Source of the DNA: an uncultured Rhodobiaceae bacterium
GTDB taxonomy: Bacteria > Pseudomonadota > Alphaproteobacteria > Rhizobiales > TMED25
Length of the DNA: 42,166 nt
Assembly (NCBI GenBank): GCA_913030915.1
Contig: CAJWEW010000012.1
Coordinates: 1-42,166 of the forward strand
Direction of reading: 5' to 3'
In this document: piece by piece, positions 17,904-27,572 of the stretch
How positions within the stretch are numbered: the stretch's first letter is position 1
Layout of the letters: every line of letters begins with the position of its first letter
The notes under the pieces: generated by a model
The model's database searches: none
The model's input: the letters and a program-made list of their open reading frames with translations, nothing else
Told to the model about the DNA's origin: nothing
Position numbers and translations under genes: made by a program

Positions 17904-20773
17904 ATAGCATTTCTCTCAGAAATTTTCCTGTGTGACTCGCTTTTTGCTTTGCAATATCCTCCGGTGTTCCTTCCGCTATGATTTTACCACCATGATCCCC
18001 ACCTTCGGGTCCCATATCAATAATCCAGTCTGCACTTTTTATCACATCTAAATTATGCTCGATGACTAGGACACTGTTTCCTTTGTCTACTAGCTCATTT
18101 AATATTTTTATTAACTTTTGGACATCATGAAAATGTAAGCCGGTTGTTGGTTCGTCTAGAATATAGAGTGTATTACCTCTTGGTTTTCTCGATAGCTCCT
18201 TTGAGAGCTTAATTCTTTGAGCTTCGCCGCCAGATAATGTGGTTGCTGATTGACCAATCTTTATGTAATCCAACCCCACAGCTTGAAGCATCATTAATTT
18301 ATCACGAATTGCAGGTATTGCTTTAAAAAACTCTACAGCCTCGAAAACAGTCATATCGAGCACATCAGATATATTTTTATCTTTATACCTAACTTCCAGA
18401 GTTTCTCGGTTATATCTTTTCCCACTACAAACGTCACAAGTCACGTATACATCAGAAAGAAAGTGCATTTCAACCTTTATAAGTCCATCGCCTTCGCAGT
18501 GTTCACATCTGCCACCTTTCACATTAAATGAGAACCTACCTGGCTTATAACCTCTAGTCTTAGATTCTGGTAGGCTTGCGAACCAATCACGAATCGGTGT
18601 GAAGGTACCCGTGTACGTGACTGGATTTGATCTTGGTGTACGTCCGATTGGTGACTGATTGATCTCTATAATTTTATCGATACATTCATCACCAATGATA
18701 TTACTATAATTATCAAAAACCATCCCTGCTCTTGAGAGCTTTGAGTTAAGCCCTTGGAATAATATATTATTAATAAGCGTGGATTTGCCTGATCCTGACA
18801 CACCGGTTATGCATAATAGTAAACCGAGAGGGAAATCTGCATCAATACCCTGAATATTATTTTCTTTAGCGCCAGTTATTTTGAGTGAAGCTGATTTTTT
18901 TCGTCTTACTTTTGGAATATCTATTAAAAGTTTTTTGCTTAAATATTTGCCCGTGATTGATTTACTATTTTTTTGAATGTCCTTCAGGGATCCCTTCGCA
19001 ACAATATCACCTCCATTAACTCCTGCCCCAGGTCCTATGTCAACTATATAGTCAGCAGCCCGCATTGCCTCCTCGTCGTGTTCAACAATAATAACTGTAT
19101 TACCAAGATCTCTGAGTGACGATAGAGTGTGCAGTAATCTCCCATTATCCCTTTGATGCAAACCAATTGATGGCTCGTCAAGTACATAAATTACACCGGT
19201 GAGTTTGGAACCAATTTGGCTTGCCAATCTTATCCTTTGAGCCTCACCTCCTGATAATGTACCAGAAGATCTTGCTAGAGTTAGGTAATCAAGCCCAACC
19301 TCATTCAGAAAACTTAGCCGATCAAAGATCTCTTTAAGTATCGGAGTTGCAATTGTCTTTTTATTATCTGTGAGTACATCAGCAATGGTTGATATCCACT
19401 CTTTTGCGTCTTTAATTGACATAGATGTAAGAACACTAATATCAATGTCTTCAATTTTCACACATAACGCGTTTTCATTGAGTCGTTTACCGTTACATGC
19501 ACTGCAAGGTTGGAGTGATTGATATCTGAATAATTCTCGAAATTTATACCTAGATTTAACTTGCTTTATTGCATGATTAATCATTGGTATAATTCCATCA
19601 AATGGTTTTAGAAAATTTAGCTCATCAATATTTCTACTTTTTTTATGCTCAATATTTTTTTTATAGCCATACAGAATTATATCTTGGACTTCTTTATCGA
19701 TATTTTTCCATGGGGATGACAAGCTAAATCCATATTCTTGAAGTAGCGGTTCCAACATGTCAGATATGAGGGATGTGTTCAGATTTCTCCACGGCCTAAT
19801 CGCGCCATCAATTATTGATAGATCTTCATTAGGTATAATTTTCTTTGGATCTGCAGAATATATGTTACCGATGCCGTCGCAGCCTTTGCAGGCGCCAATT
19901 GGACTGTTGAATGAGAAAAGCCTAGGTTCGATTTCCCCAAGGCTGAATCCGGATACTGGACATGCAAATTTAGTTGAAAATACTAATCTCTCATGTGTAT
20001 CATTTTTAGAGGTATTAATTCTTCTTTCAGAGATAATTTGTTTATCGGCAAATTCCACTATCAGAAGTGAACCCGAATACTGAAGTGCCGTTTCAATCGA
20101 GTCTGCCAGTCTGACAGGATCTATTGACCCACTGATCAATCTATCTATAACTATATCAATGTCATGCTTGAAATTCTTTTCTAGTTTTGGAACTTTATCA
20201 ATTGTATAGAAACTTCCGTCCACCTTAACTCTTTGAAAGCCATCTTTTCTAATTTTTTGAAATTCAGTCTGAAATTCACCTTTTTTTTCTTTTGCTATTG
20301 GCGATAGCAAAATGATTTTTTGACCATCCTTCAGTTTCATTATTCTATCAACCATATTTGAAACTGTTTGAGCCTCAATTGGCAGCCCTGTTACTGGTGA
20401 GTATGGTGTCCCAACCCTTGCGTACAACACACGTAAGTAATCATATATTTCCGTCACAGTTCCAACGGTCGATCTTGGATTCCTTGAAGTTGTTTTTTGT
20501 TCTATTGAGATTGAAGGTGACAAACCCTCTATACTTTCCACTTTGGGCTTATCCATCATTTCAAGAAATTGCCTTGCATAAGAAGATAGGCTTTCTACAT
20601 ACCTTCTCTGCCCCTCCGCATAGATAGTGTCAAATGCTAGACTTGATTTACCTGAACCCGATAGCCCAGTAAAAAGAACTAATTTTTCCTTAGGTATTTC
20701 TAAGGAAATATCTTTAAGGTTGTGTTCCGATGCTTTAACAATTTTTATGACTTTATTGATTTTTTTTCTGCAT
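17896..20773 (-). CDS. uvrA: UvrA, excinuclease ABC subunit A (start apparently out of frame at an A8 tract)
   Basis: It recognises damaged DNA and loads UvrB in nucleotide excision repair. Both ABC ATPase cassettes are present: Walker A GLSGSGKSS in the N-terminal part (near 20660 on the map) and GVSGSGKST in the second. Two LSGGEAQRI signatures and the zinc-binding CEHCEGDG and CDVCSGKR blocks are also visible. The uvrA reading frame continues upstream of the internal ATG at 20559 through the whole first Walker A region to codons for KVIKIVKASEHNLK, but meets a stop at 20775-20773 with no ATG/GTG/TTG start in between. An ATG at 20773-20771 is one base out of frame, separated by A8 (20760-20767). 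With A7 it would give MQKKINKVIKIVK and a normal 958-residue protein. This is a sequence error, slippage, or a non-canonical start (such as ATC, ATT or ATA). Confidence 0.93.
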
Positions 20774-20871
20774 TATTTGTTTAGGTTTCAACAATATAAT
20801 AATTTAATCATTATTATTAAATATAAAAGTGTTGAAATTCATATATAATTTAAATTGTTAGGAGTTTTGAT
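20774..20871. promoter_or_regulatory. Divergent uvrA/ssb promoter region
   Basis: This region lies between the divergent uvrA and ssb starts. A perfect -10 hexamer TATAAT is at 20844-20849 for ssb, but the matching -35 position is poor. An AT-only inverted repeat ATAATAAT / ATTATTAT (20796-20803 and 20110-plus-700, that is 20810-20817) is centred between the genes. A ribosome site AGGAG at 20860-20864 serves ssb. The alphaproteobacterial LexA box (GTTC, seven bases, GTTC) is not present on either strand. Confidence 0.5.
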
Positions 20872-21342
20872 ATGGCTGGTAGTTTAAATAAGGTGACATT
20901 AATCGGTAATCTTGGTGCTGACCCTGAGGTTCGAACTATGGGGAATGGTAAAAAAGTTGCAACATTTAGTCTTGCAACTACAGAAAATTGGACCGATAAA
21001 TCAACAAATGAACGCAAAGAAAGTACAGAATGGCATCGCATCGTTGTTTTTAACGAAGTGCTTTTGAGAGTTGTCGAGGACTATGTAAAAAAAGGATCAA
21101 AGCTCTATCTTGAGGGTAATCTGCAAACAAGAAAGTGGCAAGATCAATCGGGACAAGATAGATATACGACTGAAATAGTTGTGCAAAATTTTAGGGGTAC
21201 ACTTATTTTACTGGATAGCCGCAGCGAGTCAACTCCTTCGATTCCAAATGATCGTCCTGAAACACTAAGTCAGTCTAATTCAGAAGTCCTTCAAACTACT
21301 GAAGCAGTTGCTGATGAATTTGATGATGAAATTCCATTTTAG
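20872..21342 (+). CDS. ssb: Single-stranded DNA-binding protein
   Basis: It coats single-stranded DNA in replication, repair and recombination. The 156-residue protein has the OB-fold N-terminal domain (about residues 1-112) starting [17 protein letters not shown], a short linker rich in Ser, Thr and Asn, and the acidic tip FDDEIPF that binds partner proteins. The divergent uvrA-ssb pair is classic in proteobacteria. The ATG is preceded by AGGAG. Confidence 0.98.
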   Translation: MAGSLNKVTLIGNLGADPEVRTMGNGKKVATFSLATTENWTDKSTNERKESTEWHRIVVFNEVLLRVVEDYVKKGSKLYLEGNLQTRKWQDQSGQDRYTTEIVVQNFRGTLILLDSRSESTPSIPNDRPETLSQSNSEVLQTTEAVADEFDDEIPF

Positions 21343-21453
21343 TTAACTTTTATCTTCAACAGAAAGATGACCAACATCACATTAAATAATTCTATCTGGC
21401 TTTATAAACTGATAAAATTAAGAGATTAAATGATTCGGGATTTTTAAAGTAAG

Positions 21454-24177
21454 TTGTCAGAAAACGAAAACGATAAATCAAAAGACTTAGGCTCAGGTAT
21501 ATTACCCGTTACAATAGAAAATGAAATGAGCTCGTCATACCTCGATTACGCAATGAGTGTAATCGTATCGAGAGCTATTCCTGATGTCAGAGATGGCCTG
21601 AAACCAGTTCACAGAAGAATACTCTACTCAATGAGTCAGATGGGGCTAGATTTTAATAAACCCTATAGAAAGTCGGCTCGAGTAGTTGGCGATGTCATCG
21701 GTAAGTATCACCCTCATGGTGACTCTGCTGTTTATGAGTCGCTTGTCAGAATGGCTCAATCATTCTCAATGATGGCACCTTTGATTGAAGGGCAAGGTAA
21801 TTTCGGGTCGGTTGATGGCGATCGTCCAGCTGCAATGAGGTATACAGAATGTAGGCTCGAAAAAATAACCACACTTATGCTAGAAGATATTGATAAGGAT
21901 TGTATTGAATATCAAGAAAATTATGATGGCTCAGAGAGTGAGCCAACTGTTCTACCCTCCAAATTTCCAAATCTTCTCATAAATGGTGCTGGAGGTATAG
22001 CTGTGGGTATGGCGACGAATATCCCGCCACATAACTTATCTGAAGTAATTGATGGATGCATTTCAATCCTCAATAATCCATCAACAACTGAAGAAGAGCT
22101 TAATGAAATTATTCCAGGGCCAGACTTCCCAACTGGAGGATTGATAATCGGAAGAAATGGAATAAGATCTGCGCAGCAAACAGGTAGGGGATCCGTTATA
22201 CTTAGGGGTAAAGCAGAAATTGAAGAAAAAAATAATAGAAGCTCTATCATAATTTCGGAAATACCATATCAGGTGAATAAGTCTAGCCTTATTGAAAAAA
22301 TCGCTGAAGTAGTAAGGGACAAAAGAGTTGAAGGAATTTCTGATATTCGGGATATATCTGACAGGCATGGCATAAGGGTAGTTATCGAGCTAAAAAAGGA
22401 CGCTGAAGCTGATGTCATACTAAACCAGTTATACAAATATACTCCGCTTCAATCGTCATTTGGTTGTAATATGGTTTGCCTGAATTCTGGAAAACCTGAA
22501 TTATTATCGATAAGGCAAATAATAGATTCTTTCCTGGAATTTCGAGTGGATATTGTAGTAAAAAGATCAACCTATCTTCTAAACAAATCAAGGGATAGGG
22601 CGCATGTTCTTGTCGGTTTAGCGATAGCAATATCAAATATTGATGAGATTATCAAGGTTATAAGATCATCGCCTGATCCAGCGACTGCTCGCGATTATAT
22701 GCTCAAGAAAAAATGGATACCAAAAAATGTTGAGTCGCTCATAAAGCTTATCGATGACCCTCGACATAAGATTGCAAAAGATGGGTCATACATGCTATCT
22801 AATGATCAAGTTCAAGCAATATTAGATTTGCGTTTGCAACGGCTTACTGCAATTGGACGTGACGAAATCGAGAAAGAGCTAAATTCTATCGGTGAGCATA
22901 TAAAGGAATATCTCGAAATTCTAACAAACAGAAAGGTTTTGGATAGCCTGATCGAGAAAGAGCTTTTAGAGGCAAAAGAGTCATTTGGAGTTGCAAGGAG
23001 AACGGAAATAACTGACCTTGAATTGGATGTTGATGACGAAGATCTTATTCCAAAGCAAGATGTCGTTGTTACTGTGAGTCATAAAGGATATATAAAAAGA
23101 GTACCATTATCCACCTACAGGAGTCAGCGACGAGGTGGCAAGGGCCGCGCCGGTATGAGTACAAGAGATGAGGATTTTGTTACACAGATCTTTGTTGAGA
23201 ATACACATACGCCAATACTTTTCTTCTCTTCCACAGGTATTGTGTACAAAATGAAGGTTTGGAAACTACCACAAGGTACACCGCAATCAAAGGGAAAAGC
23301 AATGATAAACTTATTACCTTTGAGCGACGGTGAGAACATCACAACAATAATGCCGTTACCCGAGAATGAACAGGAATGGGAAAATTTATATATAATGTTC
23401 ACAACTGAAAAAGGTAATGTCAGGAAGAACAAGCTAAGCGATTTTGTCGATGTTCGGGCAAATGGTAAAATAGCAATGAAATTACAGGATAGCGATGAAA
23501 TAAAAACAGTCGAAACATGCACAGACGATGATGATTTATTAATAACAACCCTCAAAGGGCAATGCATCAGGTTTCGAGTTTCAGACGTTAGGCTATTTGT
23601 TGGAAGATCGTCAACGGGCGTTAGAGGAATTAAGCTCGCGCAAGGTGACAGGGTGATATCATCAGCAATTATTAAATCAATGAGTGCTTCAACTGAAGAA
23701 AGGGCTGCATACCTGAAAATGAGCAGGGCTGTCCGTGGTGACATTGAGTCTGAACATGATGAAAATGATGAAAATGCCGAAAATATAACTCCAGCAATTC
23801 TATCTGATGAAAAATATGCCGAAATGGGTGCTTCTGAGCAGTTTATTTTATCCATTTCCAATAATGGTTATGGGAAGAGGACATCAACATTTGAATACAG
23901 AGTTACCGGTAGGGGTGGGAAAGGTATTATTGCTATGGTTGTGAATGATCGAAACGGGAATATCGCGGACTCATTTCCGGTTGACTCAACAAATCAAATA
24001 ATTCTCGTAACAAATAATGGAAAATTAATAAGATGCCCTGTTGATGATATAAGAATTGCTTCAAGATCAACACAGGGTGTCAGAATATTTGATGTAGATA
24101 ACCAAGAGCAAGTAGTCTCTGTAGAGCGCTTAGGGGATCTTGAATCTGAAGAAGACGATGGGGCCGATGATGAATAG
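21454..24177 (+). CDS. gyrA: DNA gyrase subunit A
   Basis: It breaks and rejoins DNA to introduce negative supercoils with GyrB. The 907-residue protein has the catalytic tyrosine in AAMRYTECR (Tyr130). The quinolone region HPHGDSAVYE has Ser91 and Glu95 in the positions of E. coli Ser83 and Asp87, the susceptible-type state. The C-terminal beta-pinwheel contains the GyrA-box QRRGGKG, so it is gyrase, not ParC. An acidic tail ends the protein. The start is TTG at 21454: an in-frame stop lies three codons upstream and no ATG occurs before conserved sequence. The ssb-gyrA gap of 111 bases may hold the promoter. Confidence 0.97.
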   Translation: MSENENDKSKDLGSGILPVTIENEMSSSYLDYAMSVIVSRAIPDVRDGLKPVHRRILYSMSQMGLDFNKPYRKSARVVGDVIGKYHPHGDSAVYESLVRMAQSFSMMAPLIEGQGNFGSVDGDRPAAMRYTECRLEKITTLMLEDIDKDCIEYQENYDGSESEPTVLPSKFPNLLINGAGGIAVGMATNIPPHNLSEVIDGCISILNNPSTTEEELNEIIPGPDFPTGGLIIGRNGIRSAQQTGRGSVILRGKAEIEEKNNRSSIIISEIPYQVNKSSLIEKIAEVVRDKRVEGISDIRDISDRHGIRVVIELKKDAEADVILNQLYKYTPLQSSFGCNMVCLNSGKPELLSIRQIIDSFLEFRVDIVVKRSTYLLNKSRDRAHVLVGLAIAISNIDEIIKVIRSSPDPATARDYMLKKKWIPKNVESLIKLIDDPRHKIAKDGSYMLSNDQVQAILDLRLQRLTAIGRDEIEKELNSIGEHIKEYLEILTNRKVLDSLIEKELLEAKESFGVARRTEITDLELDVDDEDLIPKQDVVVTVSHKGYIKRVPLSTYRSQRRGGKGRAGMSTRDEDFVTQIFVENTHTPILFFSSTGIVYKMKVWKLPQGTPQSKGKAMINLLPLSDGENITTIMPLPENEQEWENLYIMFTTEKGNVRKNKLSDFVDVRANGKIAMKLQDSDEIKTVETCTDDDDLLITTLKGQCIRFRVSDVRLFVGRSSTGVRGIKLAQGDRVISSAIIKSMSASTEERAAYLKMSRAVRGDIESEHDENDENAENITPAILSDEKYAEMGASEQFILSISNNGYGKRTSTFEYRVTGRGGKGIIAMVVNDRNGNIADSFPVDSTNQIILVTNNGKLIRCPVDDIRIASRSTQGVRIFDVDNQEQVVSVERLGDLESEEDDGADDE

Positions 24178-24670
24178 ATGTTTTTTTCCTGGATCCTTTG
24201 ATCCTTTTACTGTCGGACACAAGAATATTATTGAAAAAGCATCAATAGTTTCAGAACATATAACAATTGGTATTGGTCAACATCACGAAAAAAATTCATT
24301 AATAGACATTAATACAAGAGAGTCTTTGTTGAATGAGTCAATTAAATCTATTAAGGTATCAAATACAAAAATTGATGTAATTATTTTTGATAGTCTTTTG
24401 GTTCAGGCAGCAAAAGATAATCAATGCAATGTAATTATACGTGGTATAAGAGATACATCGGATCTCAATTACGAATTAAGAATGTATAATACAAACAAGA
24501 TAATCGATCCTAATATTGAGACATTATTTATACCGACAGATAATGATCTTAATCATGTCTCGTCAAGCTTAGTGAGGCAAATCTATAAACTTGGTGGTTC
24601 AATTGAGTCTTTAGTTCCAGATAATGTAAATAAATACTTGATAAAGAACTTCAATTCCATTACCAAATAA
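24170..24670 (+). CDS. coaD: Phosphopantetheine adenylyltransferase
   Basis: It makes dephospho-CoA from phosphopantetheine and ATP, the penultimate step of coenzyme A synthesis. The 166-residue protein starts MNRCFFPGSFDPFTVGH, with the nucleotidyltransferase (T/H)xGH motif at residues 14-17, and has RGIRDTSDLNYE and the HVSSSLVR block. The ATG at 24170, or the adjacent one at 24167, overlaps the gyrA end, as coupled genes do. Earlier in-frame starts at 24140 and 24158 lie in gyrA and add residues not found in the family. Confidence 0.95.
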   Translation: MNRCFFPGSFDPFTVGHKNIIEKASIVSEHITIGIGQHHEKNSLIDINTRESLLNESIKSIKVSNTKIDVIIFDSLLVQAAKDNQCNVIIRGIRDTSDLNYELRMYNTNKIIDPNIETLFIPTDNDLNHVSSSLVRQIYKLGGSIESLVPDNVNKYLIKNFNSITK

Positions 24671-24674
24671 AATT

Positions 24675-25193
24675 ATGTTTATAAAGAAATTTCTGATATT
24701 AATAACCTTAATTATATTTACTGGAGTCGCTATGGCCGAAAATACAAAAGAAAAATTGTTAATTGAACTTTCGCATGGTGATGTGATAATTGAATTACAC
24801 AGTGACATTGCGCCACTGCACGTTGAACAAATAAAGACATTAGCCAGAGACGGTTTCTATGACGGTATAATATTTCATCGGGTTATAGACGGTTTTATGG
24901 CGCAGACAGGGGATCCAACAGGGACTGGTATGGGTGGATCGGGTTATCCAAATCTAAAAGCTGAATTTTCCAACAAGCCATTTGATAGAGGTACCGTCGG
25001 CATGGCAAGGTCAAGTAATCCCAACAGCGCTAATAGTCAGTTCTTTATTTGCTTCCAACCTGCGCACTTTCTTAATCAACAATACACTGTTTGGGGTACT
25101 GTTGTAGAAGGAATGGAAAATGTAGATAAGATTGCTCGCGGTGAGCCGCCCGCAAACCCGGACTCTATGATCAAAGTGACAGTAATAGAGTAA
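24675..25193 (+). CDS. ppiA: Periplasmic cyclophilin-type peptidyl-prolyl isomerase
   Basis: A folding catalyst for proline bonds in exported proteins. The 172-residue protein has a clear signal peptide (MFIKKFLILI start, hydrophobic core, cleavage likely after AMA at residue 21). A cyclophilin domain follows, with the catalytic region FHRVIDGFMAQTGDPTGTG, then NSQFFICF and the QYTVWGTVV block. It lies between coaD and queA, a common alphaproteobacterial order. Whether it is better named ppiA or ppiB is uncertain; the signal peptide favours a periplasmic PpiA role. Confidence 0.93.
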   Translation: MFIKKFLILITLIIFTGVAMAENTKEKLLIELSHGDVIIELHSDIAPLHVEQIKTLARDGFYDGIIFHRVIDGFMAQTGDPTGTGMGGSGYPNLKAEFSNKPFDRGTVGMARSSNPNSANSQFFICFQPAHFLNQQYTVWGTVVEGMENVDKIARGEPPANPDSMIKVTVIE

Positions 25194-25202
25194 CGCAGTA
25201 TT

Positions 25203-26258
25203 GTGAAAATTGGGTTATTTGACTTCCAGCTCGATAAGAGTAAGATAGCTCTCGCACCAGCAGATCCGAGAGATCATTCCAAGTTAATGATATTAGATAA
25301 ATCTAAAAAAATCACTCATAAATATTTTTATGACCTTCCCGATCTCCTGAGTCCAAAAGATGTAATTGTGATAAATGACACCAAAGTTACCCCAACATAT
25401 TTTGAGATAAAAAGATGGAGGAAAGATAATTCTTCAAATATAAAATTAAATATTATTAGACAATTAGATGATGGTGATTGGATAATATTAGCAAAGCCGA
25501 AGAGACGACTTAAAATAATGGATAAATTAATTTTCTCTGATAATGACCAAGTATCAGCTGATGTTGTCGGATTTGAGGGTGAGCATGTTAAAATAAGGTT
25601 TGATCAAGATATGGATATGGTCTCCTGGATAGAGAGTAATGGAAAATTACCACTCCCTCCCTACATTACAGCTCAACGTGAGCTTAGAGACGAAGATAAA
25701 GAGTCTTACCAAACAGTTTATGCAGAGCACGCCGGGTCTGCAGCAGCACCAACTGCCGGTCTGCATTTTACTGAAAGATTACTAGATAATATTCAGGCGA
25801 AAGGCATACGTATTTGCAATGTATTACTTCATGTTGGTTCCGGTACATTTTCACCAATTAAAACAAATAATATTATGGATCATAAAATTCATTCAGAGTG
25901 GTGCCATTTAGATCCTCAGGCAGCCGACTTACTGAATGAAACAAGGGCAGCGGGAGGTAACATTATAGCTGTTGGAACTACTAGCATGAGAATATTAGAG
26001 TCTGCCGTTGATGGTACCGGTAAATTTAGTGAATACAAAGGTGAAACAGATATCTATATTAAGCCAGGACATAAGTTTAGAGCTGCGGATGCTATGATTA
26101 CAAATTTTCATTTACCTAAATCGTCTCTGTTTGTTTTAGTTTGTGCGTATTACGGAATAAATGATATGCACGTAGCTTATGCATCAGCCATGGACAATAA
26201 TTATAGATTTTATTCTTATGGGGATGCTTGTTTTATATGTGGAGATTTGAGTGTTTAA
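25203..26258 (+). CDS. queA: QueA, tRNA preQ1(34) S-adenosylmethionine ribosyltransferase-isomerase
   Basis: It adds the cyclopentene ring precursor to preQ1 at the wobble base of tRNA, using S-adenosylmethionine as the ribosyl donor, to give epoxyqueuosine. The 351-residue protein shows the expected VINDTKV, AGSAAAPTAGLHFTERLL, HVGSGTFSPIK and GTTSMRILESA blocks. The start is GTG at 25203, which gives a family-typical N-terminus. It overlaps tgt by eight bases, and the two act consecutively in queuosine synthesis. Confidence 0.96.
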   Translation: MKIGLFDFQLDKSKIALAPADPRDHSKLMILDKSKKITHKYFYDLPDLLSPKDVIVINDTKVTPTYFEIKRWRKDNSSNIKLNIIRQLDDGDWIILAKPKRRLKIMDKLIFSDNDQVSADVVGFEGEHVKIRFDQDMDMVSWIESNGKLPLPPYITAQRELRDEDKESYQTVYAEHAGSAAAPTAGLHFTERLLDNIQAKGIRICNVLLHVGSGTFSPIKTNNIMDHKIHSEWCHLDPQAADLLNETRAAGGNIIAVGTTSMRILESAVDGTGKFSEYKGETDIYIKPGHKFRAADAMITNFHLPKSSLFVLVCAYYGINDMHVAYASAMDNNYRFYSYGDACFICGDLSV

Positions 26259-27360
26259 AATAACAGCAAAAGATAGATATGCCAGATGTGGTCAATTAGA
26301 TCTTGCTCATGGAATGGTTGAGACCCCTGTATTTATGCCTGTTGGAACTCAAGGGACAGTAAAAGCAATTTCCGTAGACACACTAAAAAAGATTGGTTTT
26401 AATATTATACTTGGTAACACCTATCATCTTTATCTGAGACCGGGAACAGAAATCCTTTATAAATTTGGTGGCTTAAATAACTTTATGAAGTGGGATAGGC
26501 CAATATTGACAGACTCTGGCGGATTTCAAATTATGTCTCTTTCTAAGCTTATGAAAATTGAAGAGGGTGGTGTGAGATTTCAATCACATATAGACGGAAA
26601 AGAATTTTACTTATCTCCGGATATTTCAATGAAAGTACAGGACTCAATTGGGTCTGATATTCATATGGTTCTCGATCAATGTATTGAATTCGATAAGGGT
26701 ATGTCAAACATAAGAGAAGCAATGAATTTATCTCTAAAATGGGCTGAAATGTCGAAAAAGTGCTTTGTTAAAAAGAAGGGAAGGATGCTCTTTGGAATCG
26801 TTCAGGGAGGAACCGATCAACATTTGAGGGAGCAATCAGCAATCAAGACAATTGATATTGGTTTTGACGGTTATGCAATTGGGGGTCTTGCGGTTGGTGA
26901 AGGTCATGAATTGATGCTGAAGACGCTAGATTTCACAATACCAAATTTACCGGATGAAAGGCCACGATATCTAATGGGTGTTGGAACACCTGAGGACCTT
27001 GTTGAGTCTGTGAAGAGGGGTGTTGATATGTTTGATTGCGTAATGCCCACTAGAGCGGGTCGCCACGGTCTCGCATATACAAAATTTGGTACAATTAATT
27101 TAAGAAACGCAAAATTTTCAGACGATATGATGCCCGTTGACGAAGAGTCAGATTGTCCCATTGCATCAGTGTATTCAAGGTCATACCTCCATCATTTAAT
27201 TAAATCTAAAGAAATACTTGCTGCTATGCTTATTTCAGAAATAAATTTACATTACTATAATTCGCTTATGATAGATCTAAGGTTCGCAATAAGAGAAAAT
27301 CGCTTGGATCTAAAAATTCAAGAAATTAAAAAAAACTGGAGAAGCGTGGATGTATTATAA
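26251..27360 (+). CDS. tgt: tRNA-guanine transglycosylase with an altered zinc site
   Basis: It exchanges guanine 34 of GUN-anticodon tRNAs for preQ1. The 369-residue TIM barrel has GNTYHLYLRPG, the general acid/base Asp88 in TDSGGFQ, FGIVQGG, and the nucleophile Asp262 in MFDCVMPTR, so the catalytic residues are intact. The C-terminal zinc site is degenerate: the usual C-x-C-x-x-C reads S300-D-C302-P-I-A305, and the fourth ligand His aligns with Ile331. Only one of four ligands is left. The start is GTG at 26251, overlapping queA by eight bases. Confidence 0.95.
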   Translation: MFKITAKDRYARCGQLDLAHGMVETPVFMPVGTQGTVKAISVDTLKKIGFNIILGNTYHLYLRPGTEILYKFGGLNNFMKWDRPILTDSGGFQIMSLSKLMKIEEGGVRFQSHIDGKEFYLSPDISMKVQDSIGSDIHMVLDQCIEFDKGMSNIREAMNLSLKWAEMSKKCFVKKKGRMLFGIVQGGTDQHLREQSAIKTIDIGFDGYAIGGLAVGEGHELMLKTLDFTIPNLPDERPRYLMGVGTPEDLVESVKRGVDMFDCVMPTRAGRHGLAYTKFGTINLRNAKFSDDMMPVDEESDCPIASVYSRSYLHHLIKSKEILAAMLISEINLHYYNSLMIDLRFAIRENRLDLKIQEIKKNWRSVDVL

Positions 27361-27372
27361 TCCTGTTTTTTG

Positions 27373-27388
27373 TGTTTATAAATAAACA
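27373..27388 (+). terminator. Short AT-rich hairpin after tgt (weak terminator candidate)
   Basis: TGTTTAT and ATAAACA form a 7-base inverted repeat separated by two bases. It lacks G-C pairs and a following T-run, so it may be coincidental. It is the only candidate between tgt and the tRNA promoter. Confidence 0.2.
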
Positions 27389-27392
27389 TTAG

Positions 27393-27421
27393 TTTACAAC
27401 ACTTTAAACCTGCCATATAAA
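27393..27421 (+). promoter_or_regulatory. Sigma-70-type promoter of tRNA-Lys
   Basis: A -35 TTTACA (27393-27398) and a -10 TATAAA (27416-27421) are spaced 17 bases apart, each with five of six consensus bases. Transcription would begin near 27428, about 12 bases before the mature tRNA. Confidence 0.75.
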
Positions 27422-27439
27422 TTACTATATTTCAATTGT

Positions 27440-27515
27440 GGGCCCTTAGCTCAGTCGGTAGAGCAGGTGACTTTTAATCACTGTGTCATAGGTTCGATTC
27501 CTATAGGGCCCGCCA
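27440..27515 (+). tRNA. tRNA-Lys (anticodon UUU)
   Basis: A full 76-base cloverleaf can be drawn by eye. The acceptor arms are GGGCCCT (27440-27446) and AGGGCCC (27505-27511). The D-arm is GCTC...GAGC. The anticodon loop CTTTTAA places TTT at 27473-27475, the T-arm holds GGTTCGATTCC, and the 3' CCA is encoded (27513-27515). It decodes AAA/AAG lysine codons, which are heavily used in this AT-rich genome. Confidence 0.97.
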
Positions 27516-27553
27516 TATCTTGTGATAAAAAAATCAAATATGTTTCATAGTTG

Positions 27554-27572
27554 ATATGCTTTCAAAGCATAT
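27554..27572. repeat. 19-base perfect inverted repeat downstream of tRNA-Lys
   Basis: ATATGCTTT and AAAGCATAT flank a single central C. It lies 38 bases after the tRNA and 94 bases before the next gene. It may be a tRNA 3' hairpin or a repressor operator for the following run. The next T-run is about 20 bases downstream, so a canonical terminator is unlikely. The rest of the 151-base gap (27516-27666) shows no gene. Confidence 0.5.

Noticed and set aside
20600-20871. Possible LexA/SOS box in the uvrA-ssb divergent region
   Set aside because: I looked for GTTC, seven bases, GTTC (and its complement) on both strands and found none; only a lone GTTC at 20724 inside uvrA. uvrA may not be SOS-controlled here, or the LexA site differs.
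21367-21429. 20-codon ATG-started frame between ssb and gyrA
   Set aside because: Only a weak upstream AGAAAG and no recognisable peptide features; likely chance in AT-rich DNA.
23124-23861. Long opposite-strand open frame inside gyrA (about 245 codons)
   Set aside because: It is antisense to a well-supported gyrA frame, and the translation has no recognisable family; it mirrors gyrA codon structure.
27373-27388. Strong terminator after tgt
   Set aside because: Hairpin is almost all A-T with no following T-run; kept only as a low-confidence candidate.
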